Shown: positions 9,518 through 17,899 of the stretch, in pieces
Numbering within the stretch: position 1 is the stretch's first letter
Layout: each line of letters starts with the position of its first letter
Source of the DNA: Bacteroidota bacterium
GTDB taxonomy: Bacteria > Bacteroidota > Bacteroidia > B-17B0 > Aurantibacillaceae
Assembly: GCA_021323535.1 (NCBI GenBank)
Contig: JAJONO010000005.1
Span: 1-64,000, forward strand
Length of the DNA stretch: 64,000 bases
Reading direction: 5' to 3'
Position numbers and translations under genes: made by a program
The notes under the pieces: generated by a model
What the model saw: only the letters and a program-made list of their open reading frames with translations
Told to the model about the DNA's origin: nothing
Databases searched by the model: none

Positions 9518-9955
9518 ATGAAAAAAACAGTTTTAATACTTATGATCCTTGGAGCAGGGCTTATGGGATTTTCGCAGACTCCTGCTAAAAAAGAAAACGT
9601 AAAAAACCTTTTGGAAATAACCATGGCCGGAGAACTTGGCGCCAACATGGGTCAGAGAATGATAGCTTCTTTTAAAACTTCATATAAATCAGTTCCAGGA
9701 GAATTCTGGGACGAGTTTGCAAAAGAAATTAAAGCCGAGGACCTTGTCGCTCTTATCATTCCTATCTACCAGAAATATTATAGCGATGAAGAAATTACCG
9801 AGTTAATTAAATTTTACAAAACTCCCCTTGGAAAAAAAGTAACCACCAATAACCAACTTATTGCTCAGGAATCCTATCTGGCGGGGCAACAATGGGGGAA
9901 AGAAATAGGCATGAGAGCATTAGAGAAAATGAAAGAAAAGGGTTACGACAAGTAA
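9518..9955 (+). CDS. DUF2059 domain-containing secreted protein
   Basis: Signal peptide; IIPIYQKYYSDEEITELIKFYKTPLGKKVTTNNQLIAQES is typical of DUF2059. Confidence 0.85.
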   Translation: MKKTVLILMILGAGLMGFSQTPAKKENVKNLLEITMAGELGANMGQRMIASFKTSYKSVPGEFWDEFAKEIKAEDLVALIIPIYQKYYSDEEITELIKFYKTPLGKKVTTNNQLIAQESYLAGQQWGKEIGMRALEKMKEKGYDK

Positions 9956-9995
9956 TGAACGAGTTGAAGGTTGAAAGTTGAAAGTAAAGCGAATT

Positions 9996-10031
9996 AAAAA
10001 ATCCCCGGTGTCTTACACCGGGGATTTTTTA
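9996..10031. terminator. Bidirectional intrinsic terminator between DUF2059 gene and dnaK
   Basis: aaaaaatccccggtg-tcttac-accggggatttttta, A/T tracts on both sides of a convergent pair. Confidence 0.88.
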
Positions 10032-10054
10032 TTTAGAAACCTTAAAGTTTATTT

Positions 10055-11974
10055 TTATTTCACTTCTTCATAATCAACATCTGTTACGTTTTGTCCACCG
10101 TTGTTGTTATTCTGATTAGCGTTTTGATCGCCTGCATTGTTATTTGCACCGGTGTTATTCTGATTTTGTTGCTGCGTTGCTTTGTACATGTCTTCACTTG
10201 CAGCGGCCCAAGCATCATTTATAACTTTTAAAGCAGCATCGATTTTAGCAAGATCCTTTGAAGCGTGTGCCGATTTTAATTCGGTGAGAGCGCTTTCAAT
10301 AGCTCCTTTTTTATCAGCCGGAAGTTTATCACCATGTTCTTTCAGTTGTTTTTCTGTCTGGAACACCATGGCGTCAGCCTCGTTGAGTTTATCAACTTCC
10401 TCTTTCGCTTTTTTATCAGCGTCGGCGTTAGCTTCAGCTTCGCGTTTCATGCGGTCGATTTCTTCCTGGCTCAATCCGCTCTTCGCTTCAATACGAATGT
10501 TGTGTGATTTGCCAGTAGCTTTATCTTTCGCGCTTACGTTTAAGATACCATTCGCATCAATATCAAATGTTACTTCGATCTGCGGCACGCCGCGTGGAGC
10601 CGGTGGAAGTCCGTCGAGGTTAAATTCACCTAACTTACGGTTATCTCTTGCCATAGGGCGTTCTCCCTGGTAAACCACGATCTGTACCGAAGGCTGGTTA
10701 TCAGCGGCTGTACTAAAGTCCTGCGATTTTTTAGTTGGAATGGTTGTGTTGCTTTCAATTAATTTAGTGAACACACCGCCCATAGTTTCGATACCGAGAG
10801 AAAGTGGAGTTACATCAAGTAACAACACATCTTTTACTTCACCGGTTAATACACCACCCTGAATTGCTGCACCAACTGCAACTACTTCATCAGGATTTAC
10901 ACCTTTGTTAGGAGCTTTTCCAAAGAATTTTTCAACTGCGGCCTGAATAGCAGGAATACGTGTTGAACCTCCAACTAAAATAATTTCATCGATATCGGTT
11001 GTTGCCAATCCTGCGTTTTTAAGCGCGGATTTACAAGGATTAATTGTACGTTGAATTAAGCTATCGGCTAACTGTTCGAATTTAGCACGTGATAACGATT
11101 TTACTAAGTGCTTTGGAATTCCATTTACCGGCATAATGTACGGTAAGTTAATTTCGGTGCTGTTAGAGCTTGATAATTCAATCTTCGCTTTTTCAGCAGC
11201 TTCTTTTAAACGCTGAAGAGCCATAGGGTCCTGGCGAAGGTCAATAGCTTCGTCTTTTTTGAACTCATCAGCTAACCAATCAATGATCACCTGATCAAAG
11301 TCGTCGCCACCTAAGTGTGTATCACCATCGGTAGATTTTACTTCAAACACGCCATCACCTAACTCAAGAACAGAAACATCGTGTGTACCACCACCGCAGT
11401 CGAACACAACAATTTTCATATCCTTACCTTTTTTATCCATACCGTAAGCAAGGGCTGCGGCTGTAGGTTCGTTGATGATACGTTTTACTTTTAATCCTGC
11501 GATCTCGCCTGCTTCTTTTGTAGCCTGACGCTGCGCATCGTTAAAATAAGCGGGTACTGTAATTACAGCTTCTGTAACTTCTGTTCCTAGAAAATCTTCG
11601 GCGGTTTTTTTCATCTTCTGAAGGATGATGGCCGAAATTTCCTGCGGAGTATATTTTCTGTCGTCGATCTGAACACGTGGTGTGTTGTTATCGCCTTTTA
11701 CAACCACATAAGGTACGCGTGAAACTTCCGTAGATACTTCATCGAAAGTGTGTCCCATGAAACGTTTAATCGAGTAAACGGTTTTTCTTGGATTGGTGAT
11801 GGCCTGACGTTTAGCAGGGTCTCCTACTTTACGTTCACCGCCTTCAACAAAAGCAACTACCGAAGGTGTGGTGCGTTTTCCTTCGTTATTAGCAATAACT
11901 ACAGGCTCATTACCTTCCATAACCGACACGCAGCTATTTGTAGTTCCAAGATCTATTCCTATTATTTTTCCCAT
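10055..11974 (-). CDS. dnaK: Molecular chaperone DnaK
   Basis: [59 protein letters not shown]-type motif, [16 protein letters not shown]-rich tail ending DVDYEEVK. Confidence 0.99.
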   Translation of the reverse strand: MGKIIGIDLGTTNSCVSVMEGNEPVVIANNEGKRTTPSVVAFVEGGERKVGDPAKRQAITNPRKTVYSIKRFMGHTFDEVSTEVSRVPYVVVKGDNNTPRVQIDDRKYTPQEISAIILQKMKKTAEDFLGTEVTEAVITVPAYFNDAQRQATKEAGEIAGLKVKRIINEPTAAALAYGMDKKGKDMKIVVFDCGGGTHDVSVLELGDGVFEVKSTDGDTHLGGDDFDQVIIDWLADEFKKDEAIDLRQDPMALQRLKEAAEKAKIELSSSNSTEINLPYIMPVNGIPKHLVKSLSRAKFEQLADSLIQRTINPCKSALKNAGLATTDIDEIILVGGSTRIPAIQAAVEKFFGKAPNKGVNPDEVVAVGAAIQGGVLTGEVKDVLLLDVTPLSLGIETMGGVFTKLIESNTTIPTKKSQDFSTAADNQPSVQIVVYQGERPMARDNRKLGEFNLDGLPPAPRGVPQIEVTFDIDANGILNVSAKDKATGKSHNIRIEAKSGLSQEEIDRMKREAEANADADKKAKEEVDKLNEADAMVFQTEKQLKEHGDKLPADKKGAIESALTELKSAHASKDLAKIDAALKVINDAWAAASEDMYKATQQQNQNNTGANNNAGDQNANQNNNNGGQNVTDVDYEEVK

Positions 11975-12004
11975 GTTTTCTAATATAAAATTCGTTAGGG
12001 AATC

Positions 12005-12057
12005 TTCAATAAATATGCCAGAAGGGAAATAGGGGATTTTTTATGACAGACTGTCAT
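12005..12057 (-). promoter_or_regulatory. Candidate dnaK control region: sigma54-like element plus upstream palindrome
   Basis: Minus strand TGGCATATTTATTGA (GG-N10-GA, near GG-N10-GC) 12005-12020; perfect palindrome ATGACAG-a-CTGTCAT 12043-12057. Confidence 0.45.
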
Positions 12058-12111
12058 TTTAACCTGAAAAAGACCTAAAATTTGACTTGAAACCCTTGAA
12101 AAACCGGGCTT

Positions 12112-13248
12112 TTACTGACAGCCGGGAAGTCCGAGAGAAGCATTGTAAAACTTATATGAACAACTGCCGGAATTAGTGGCAAACCCGCTTTTGAACGAGT
12201 TGTCGAGCTCTTTACACACTGTGGAGCGCGATCTGAAAGTAAAAATTCCAATGGCTGCTTTATCTGTAAAATTAGAATAAGTTGGTTTTTCCTGGGCAAT
12301 ATTCAGGGATGGCGCTGCAAACTGCAGGTAATCCATATAATCCTGTGTAGAAGTATAAATGAAGAATTGAACTTTATACATTTTTCTTCCGAAAATAGTT
12401 CCTACAGGCGCCGAGTTTTTTGACATATAAGTTCCGACTCCCTCGTAAATATCTTTCCCTTTGAAATTAACCTTAAAAACATTGGTCTGTGCATTAAGGT
12501 CTTTAGCGTATTGATTGTTAAAAGAATAATCTGCAAATCTATGGTTTTTATAATCATTTTCAGGAGTTGCCTCCGCTATCGAATCGTAGTAATGGAAACG
12601 CATGATAAACTGGTAAATTTTAGCAGGATCTTTTTTGTTAAAAATAATCTGGTAATTGGTTCCGGGATTACTGTAATCGATGAAGTCATCGTCGCTGTCG
12701 GGCGTACCCGGTGGAACAGGATACGGTAATCCAACAAAAGGACGATAACCTGCCGGTACACTGTCGAGCGCGCTTGCAAATGCAGTAAATGAGTTATTGG
12801 TTTTGTTGTTGTAAACAGTGAGCTTGTAGTCTCCGCTGGTGAATAGTTTTTCGGAACTTACATAAACCCTTTGGTTCGAATTAAAAACGCCCGGATCTGC
12901 TATAACCATTGAATCTCTGAACGTAACAATCTGGCTCGTAGTGCTCGCATTTGAAGGCGAACCATTTACAGAGCGTGTTAATGTTACCGTTAAATCTCCC
13001 GGCTGATAGTTGATGGAATCTGCTACCTGCGCCATAACATTGGCATCAGATTCACCGAGAAAAATTTTATTAATACGTATAATGTGAATTTTTTCCTGCG
13101 GACAAAGTACCGCATACACGCTTGGAGTTTCTTTATAAGGAGCGTTGATCTTAAGATCGTTTTTACAAGAATTGAAAACGAGTAATGCTGTTAAAGCCAG
13201 TAGTATATTTTTAGAAAAATTCACGTTCAAATATACATCAATTTTCAA
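12112..13248 (-). CDS. DUF4249-like lipoprotein
   Basis: Lipobox LLVFNSCKND; KINAPYKETPSVYAVLCPQEKIHIIRINKIFLGESDA resembles the DUF4249 N-terminus. Confidence 0.6.
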   Translation of the reverse strand: MKIDVYLNVNFSKNILLALTALLVFNSCKNDLKINAPYKETPSVYAVLCPQEKIHIIRINKIFLGESDANVMAQVADSINYQPGDLTVTLTRSVNGSPSNASTTSQIVTFRDSMVIADPGVFNSNQRVYVSSEKLFTSGDYKLTVYNNKTNNSFTAFASALDSVPAGYRPFVGLPYPVPPGTPDSDDDFIDYSNPGTNYQIIFNKKDPAKIYQFIMRFHYYDSIAEATPENDYKNHRFADYSFNNQYAKDLNAQTNVFKVNFKGKDIYEGVGTYMSKNSAPVGTIFGRKMYKVQFFIYTSTQDYMDYLQFAAPSLNIAQEKPTYSNFTDKAAIGIFTFRSRSTVCKELDNSFKSGFATNSGSCSYKFYNASLGLPGCQ

Positions 13249-13275
13249 AGCAGGATTGCCAATTTTTATAAGTGG

Positions 13276-14643
13276 TCATTTTTCGGGGTGCGGCGTGCTT
13301 AACAGTTTTTTAAACATACCCCCAAAAGCGGGATAAAGATGGTCGGAAAAAGTACGTTCATGGAACACGGTTATAAACGGACCATTTACTTTTCGTACTT
13401 CATCCCTTAATTGCGACAATGACTCATAAGCCTTTTCTGCAGTAACAGTTTCATAAACGGTATAGGCTCCATCCATGGCACAGAAAGGCACAAACAAAAG
13501 TTCGCTTTCCATTTCTTTAGAAAAATCATAGTAATTAAATGGAAAACTTGTCCCGGCCCTGAAGCCCACTCCTGAAGCAAAACCCATTGTAAAATCGGTG
13601 TGAATGCCATTTTTGAGTAGCATTTGAGGAGTTGAGCGGATATCAAATCTTAAATAATGCTGACGTGAAATCTGAACTTTTTCTTTCAGTTTTTCTGAAA
13701 AAGTTTTTATCTCTGAAGAAAGTTGCTGTTCATTAACACTGCTTTCATAAGACGGATGCAGCCCTGCAATCGCATGATTGGTTTTTATTTTTTCAAGAAC
13801 TTTATCAAAAGATGAAGAAGATGGATCGACTGTTCTGTCGTGCTTAGTGCCCGATCTGAAAAGAAAGAACCAGAGCAGTGGAATATTGTGTCCGTAACAG
13901 AATTTCGAAAAACTTTCATACACATCGAAGGGGTCTTTTTTCCCTGAGAGAACGCCGATTCTTTCTCTGAAATTTTTAAAATCAAATCTGAGGATATCTT
14001 TCATCGCACCTCCGGCCGTTCTTAAAAAACCTTTATGAGAATATGCGAAAAGGTTATCAACATCGATAGTAGCGATTACCTGCGATTGTTTTAGAGGAAA
14101 AATAATGGTGGGGTAAAATTTCGCCAGTGACTGTTTAAATTCTGCTATCCAGATATCGGTAACCGGTTTAAGATGTACCTTGTATTTGAAGAGAAAACTT
14201 TGATCCAGTTCAAAACGCTGATGCTGATCTTTAGAAAACGACTGCCATTCTTCACATCTTGCAATCTGAAAAAACACAGCAGAGAAAAGATCAAAATCCA
14301 GGTTCGCGTTGTTCTTTGACTCGAAGATGTAAATGATATTGTTGCGTTTTGAAACTGTGGGCTTTTCTTCTGTTACCTGATTCTGAAAAATCAATCCAGC
14401 GGGAATAATCTGGAAAGCATTTTCGATAATAGCTTCCGAATAATTGATCCTGAAAAAAGAGGAAGAAGAAAACTCACGTTTATCGGAAGTAATGACATGT
14501 TTAACACCGATAACATATTCGAAAATAAAACGGCAAACGTATTGCAAACGTGGTGTTACCTGCTCTGAATAAATGATTACACCAGTAGCATCCGGATTTA
14601 CCTCAAGGTTAAACAGTTTATTTATCCCTTGTTTACTGATCAT
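13276..14643 (-). CDS. Polysaccharide deacetylase family protein
   Basis: VIATIDVDNLFAYSHKG, AIAGLHPSYESS, RQHYLRFDIRSTPQMLLKNGIHTDFTMGFASGVGFRAGTSFPF: NodB-like motif layout. Confidence 0.8.
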   Translation of the reverse strand: MISKQGINKLFNLEVNPDATGVIIYSEQVTPRLQYVCRFIFEYVIGVKHVITSDKREFSSSSFFRINYSEAIIENAFQIIPAGLIFQNQVTEEKPTVSKRNNIIYIFESKNNANLDFDLFSAVFFQIARCEEWQSFSKDQHQRFELDQSFLFKYKVHLKPVTDIWIAEFKQSLAKFYPTIIFPLKQSQVIATIDVDNLFAYSHKGFLRTAGGAMKDILRFDFKNFRERIGVLSGKKDPFDVYESFSKFCYGHNIPLLWFFLFRSGTKHDRTVDPSSSSFDKVLEKIKTNHAIAGLHPSYESSVNEQQLSSEIKTFSEKLKEKVQISRQHYLRFDIRSTPQMLLKNGIHTDFTMGFASGVGFRAGTSFPFNYYDFSKEMESELLFVPFCAMDGAYTVYETVTAEKAYESLSQLRDEVRKVNGPFITVFHERTFSDHLYPAFGGMFKKLLSTPHPEK

Positions 14644-14661
14644 CGATCCTCGTAAAAATTA

Positions 14662-16023
14662 TTAATCGTTTCTCAGTTTTATGAAACTGAAATTGAATTT
14701 CGGTTTGAGGGAAGAGTTATTGGTTCCTGCGAAAATAACACGCTCAACGTAATTGTCGCGGCGCGCGGTGTAAATAGGATCGGGACTAGCTACTACAAGA
14801 TAGAATCCATAGTTCTTTTTTGTTCCATTTAAAATTGCCTGAACATGTCGGGCGATGTTAAACACGTAACGGTTGTTTACTTCGTCGTAACTTCCATCAT
14901 AGCGACCCTGATCGGTAATATTTAACTGATCGAGTACAAAATTCTCTCTGTCTAACGAGTCAATGGCAAGCAATGCCAGCCCTGGCGGAGTGTAATATTG
15001 CCCATTTGGTGAAGTGAAAGAAGCGTCTACATTAAATACAACTTCAGCGCGGTTAACGGCAACTTTAAATGAGTCAACATAATTTTTCAGAAAAGGGATA
15101 TGCACTTTTACACGCGTGCCTCCCAGGCCCTTTAAAAATAAATTCTGTTTTCCTTTAAGACTATCGCCTGCTAATTGCGCAGAGAGTAAAGTGCTGCTTC
15201 CGCTAAGATTATACTTAACTGTATTATGTTTGTAGGTACCCGATCCCGAAAAAGGAAAACGATACGTTTTTGTTTCCTTGGTGGCCGAGGGTGTTCCGTT
15301 CTGATAATAGAGATAGAATCCGCTAGAAGTATTATTGAGATCAAATTTCGAAATAACTCCCTGCATGTTCACCGGATTTAACGGAGTTCCTTCGCTGGTG
15401 ATATAAAACCCTTTATAGGTTGATTGTAAAGTGGCATTGTCAATAAGGTAATTCGGATTTGTAAGAATGGCCTTCGCGTAGTTGTTGTCGATTGGAATCC
15501 GTAAGGCAAGTTTTCCATCTACAACGGTATATGTTCCGGTGTAGGACCCTATCATGTTTGACTTACTGTAGATACTATCGTTGGTTGAATAGAACAAAGT
15601 AGAAGTAGACAATGCGGTTGTCATTGGGAAAACAGAATAATTAAGAGCCACAGAATAATTCCCTACAAAATCCAGTCCTGGAATAACCATGACAAGTTCT
15701 GCCGAAACCAATTGTGGGTCGTCGCCAAAAGTAACATTGGTAAGAGCGTTATTGATACAGAAGTTGGTGTAAATTCCAACATCGGTTCTTCCGAAATGAG
15801 GATCCTGAACGCTTCCCAGAAATTTATTATTGTCGGTTGGTGAAGTAAAAATGGGTTTACCTTTTACTGTATGCGCAAAAAAGGAACTTGTATCGCTGAA
15901 ACTTGCACCGAGAACATCATTTTCGGGTTGCACATCAGCCCCTAAAATACTATGGTCCTTTTTACACGAGCCCAAACCGAGCGCAATAATGAGAACAGAA
16001 ATGATATATGAAAAATGCTTCAA
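14662..16023 (-). CDS. DUF4270 family lipoprotein
   Basis: Lipobox LGSCKK; SILGADVQPENDVLGASFSDTSSFFAHTVKGKPIFT is characteristic of DUF4270. Confidence 0.82.
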   Translation of the reverse strand: MKHFSYIISVLIIALGLGSCKKDHSILGADVQPENDVLGASFSDTSSFFAHTVKGKPIFTSPTDNNKFLGSVQDPHFGRTDVGIYTNFCINNALTNVTFGDDPQLVSAELVMVIPGLDFVGNYSVALNYSVFPMTTALSTSTLFYSTNDSIYSKSNMIGSYTGTYTVVDGKLALRIPIDNNYAKAILTNPNYLIDNATLQSTYKGFYITSEGTPLNPVNMQGVISKFDLNNTSSGFYLYYQNGTPSATKETKTYRFPFSGSGTYKHNTVKYNLSGSSTLLSAQLAGDSLKGKQNLFLKGLGGTRVKVHIPFLKNYVDSFKVAVNRAEVVFNVDASFTSPNGQYYTPPGLALLAIDSLDRENFVLDQLNITDQGRYDGSYDEVNNRYVFNIARHVQAILNGTKKNYGFYLVVASPDPIYTARRDNYVERVIFAGTNNSSLKPKFNFSFIKLRND

Positions 16024-16081
16024 CTAGAGGGGGCTAAAGTAAAAATTAAAAACGGGTTTTAACGGAAAGAATTGTAAAAAA

Positions 16082-16114
16082 AACAAAAAAAATACCCCGG
16101 CTTTAACCAGGGTA
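16082..16114 (-). terminator. Possible intrinsic terminator downstream of the GT5-like gene
   Basis: Minus strand taccc...gggta hairpin followed by attttttttgttt. Confidence 0.55.
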
Positions 16115-16137
16115 CAATTTTTAAAGTGAAGGAGTTT

Positions 16138-16968
16138 TTAACTCAACACATTTTCTTCCTCAAGAATTTCGTCATAGAATTCATTGAAGGCGTCCATGTA
16201 TTCCAACTCATTTTTATAGGTAAGAAATGGTTTACCTGTTTTCTTCACAAATTTTTCAATATCAGGATTGATCTTTTCAGATCCCTGGATAATACCATCT
16301 GCAAACTCAATAGATTGTTTGAGCATGTTGATATGACTTGAATCTTCAGAAAGATGTTTTAAATCTTTTTTAGTGAAACCGTCAAACGATAATTTATCAA
16401 GGAATTTTTTGTTCAGTGCTTTAGGATATTCATCATCGTATAACGATACCACAATTTTTGTTTCAGCAAAAAGAGGATCTTCAGCGTAATACTTCTTGAT
16501 GTACATCGGCATTAACGAAGTGAACCAACCATGACAGTGGATCACATCAGGCTGCCAGCCTAGTTTTTTAACGGTTTCGGCAACACCACGAACAAAGAAC
16601 ATTGCTCTTTCGTCGTTATCGTCGAAATATTTACCGCTTGTTTTGTCTGAGAGGACAGCTTTTCTGCTGAAAAACTCCTCATTATCAATAAAATACACCT
16701 GCATTCTCGCGCTCGGGATGCTGGCTACTTTAATAATCAGTGGATGATCTACATCATTAATCACCAGGTTCATTCCTGAGAGGCGTATTACTTCATGCAG
16801 CTGATGACGACGCTCATTTATACAGCCGTATTTCGGCATAAATGTGCGGATCTCTTTACCGCGTTCTTGAATACCCTGTGGGAGCTTCCTGGAAATTTTA
16901 CCAACGTATGTTTCGTCTAAGTATGGAGTAATATCTTGAGAAACGAAAAGGACTCTTGCTTTCTTCAT
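16138..16968 (-). CDS. Glycogen/starch synthase-like protein, GT5 N-terminal (catalytic-domain-like) region only
   Basis: MKKARVLFVSQDITPYLDETYVGKISRKLPQGIQERGKEIRTFMPKYG and DVIHCHGWFTSLMPMYIKKYY; only 276 aa. Confidence 0.78.
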   Translation of the reverse strand: MKKARVLFVSQDITPYLDETYVGKISRKLPQGIQERGKEIRTFMPKYGCINERRHQLHEVIRLSGMNLVINDVDHPLIIKVASIPSARMQVYFIDNEEFFSRKAVLSDKTSGKYFDDNDERAMFFVRGVAETVKKLGWQPDVIHCHGWFTSLMPMYIKKYYAEDPLFAETKIVVSLYDDEYPKALNKKFLDKLSFDGFTKKDLKHLSEDSSHINMLKQSIEFADGIIQGSEKINPDIEKFVKKTGKPFLTYKNELEYMDAFNEFYDEILEEENVLS

Positions 16969-17056
16969 ATAAATCTGTTCCTTTTAAAAGAATATACAAA
17001 AGTAATAAAAAAAATACCATATTTCAAAGTTAAATGTACTTTTGCCTCCCTAAACC

Positions 17057-17899
17057 GTGTTAATTTTAACCAAAATAAGCCATTTAGAGACGTTTTTATC
17101 TCAAAAACGATCGCAGGGTTCAATAATAGGCTTTGTGCCCACTATGGGCGCTTTACACGAAGGACATATTTCTCTCATAAAAGCTTCAAAAAATGTAACA
17201 GATGTTACCGTCTGCAGCATTTTTGTGAATCCAACCCAGTTTAATGATAAAAAAGATCTGGAAAGATATCCTAAAACACCCGAAAAGGATGTTATGATGC
17301 TTGAAAAAGCAGGTTGCGACGCGGTATTCATGCCTGATGCGGAGGAGATCTATCCTGAGATAGACGAACGCCGGTTTGATTTCGGTTATCTTGATAAAAT
17401 TCTTGAAGGCGCACACAGGCCCGGTCATTTCAATGGGGTGGCGCAGGTGGTGAGTATTTTATTCAACCTTGTAAAACCCGACAAAGCTTTTTTCGGACAA
17501 AAGGATTACCAGCAGGTAATGATCATTAAAGCGCTAGTAAAACAACTTCACTACCCTATTGAAATTGTTCCCTGCCCTATCCTTCGGGAAAAAGATGGTC
17601 TTGCAATGAGCTCACGTAACACACTTCTTACGCCAGATGAAAGGAAAGCAGCAAGTCTTATTCCAATTGTTATGAATGAAGTGAATGAACTCAGCAGAAA
17701 GGGAACAGAAATACCGGAACTAAAAAAACATATTGAAGAACGACTAAAAGATCCTATCTACAAGATCGATTATTTTGCGGTTTGCGATGCCGATACCCTT
17801 AAAGAACTGAATTCATTCAGTGAAGCAAAATACCATGTTGCTTTAATCGCTTGCTTTGTTGGAAAAATACGTTTAATCGATAATATTATCCTTCATTAG
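17057..17899 (+). CDS. panC: Pantoate--beta-alanine ligase
   Basis: GFVPTMGALHEGHISLIKAS, VNPTQFNDKKDLERYPKTPEKD, GAHRPGHFNGVAQVVSILFNLVKPDKAFFGQKDYQQ, SSRNTLLT. Confidence 0.97.
   Translation: MLILTKISHLETFLSQKRSQGSIIGFVPTMGALHEGHISLIKASKNVTDVTVCSIFVNPTQFNDKKDLERYPKTPEKDVMMLEKAGCDAVFMPDAEEIYPEIDERRFDFGYLDKILEGAHRPGHFNGVAQVVSILFNLVKPDKAFFGQKDYQQVMIIKALVKQLHYPIEIVPCPILREKDGLAMSSRNTLLTPDERKAASLIPIVMNEVNELSRKGTEIPELKKHIEERLKDPIYKIDYFAVCDADTLKELNSFSEAKYHVALIACFVGKIRLIDNIILH

Noticed and set aside
9961-9990. gttgaaggttgaaagttgaaag microrepeat
   Set aside because: Only about three imperfect 7-8 bp copies; insufficient to call an element from this window alone.
10182-10673. 163-aa + strand ORF opposite dnaK
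   Set aside because: Antisense shadow ORF in a highly conserved gene; composition is Ser/Ala/Phe-rich as expected from complementing Lys/Glu/Ala codons.
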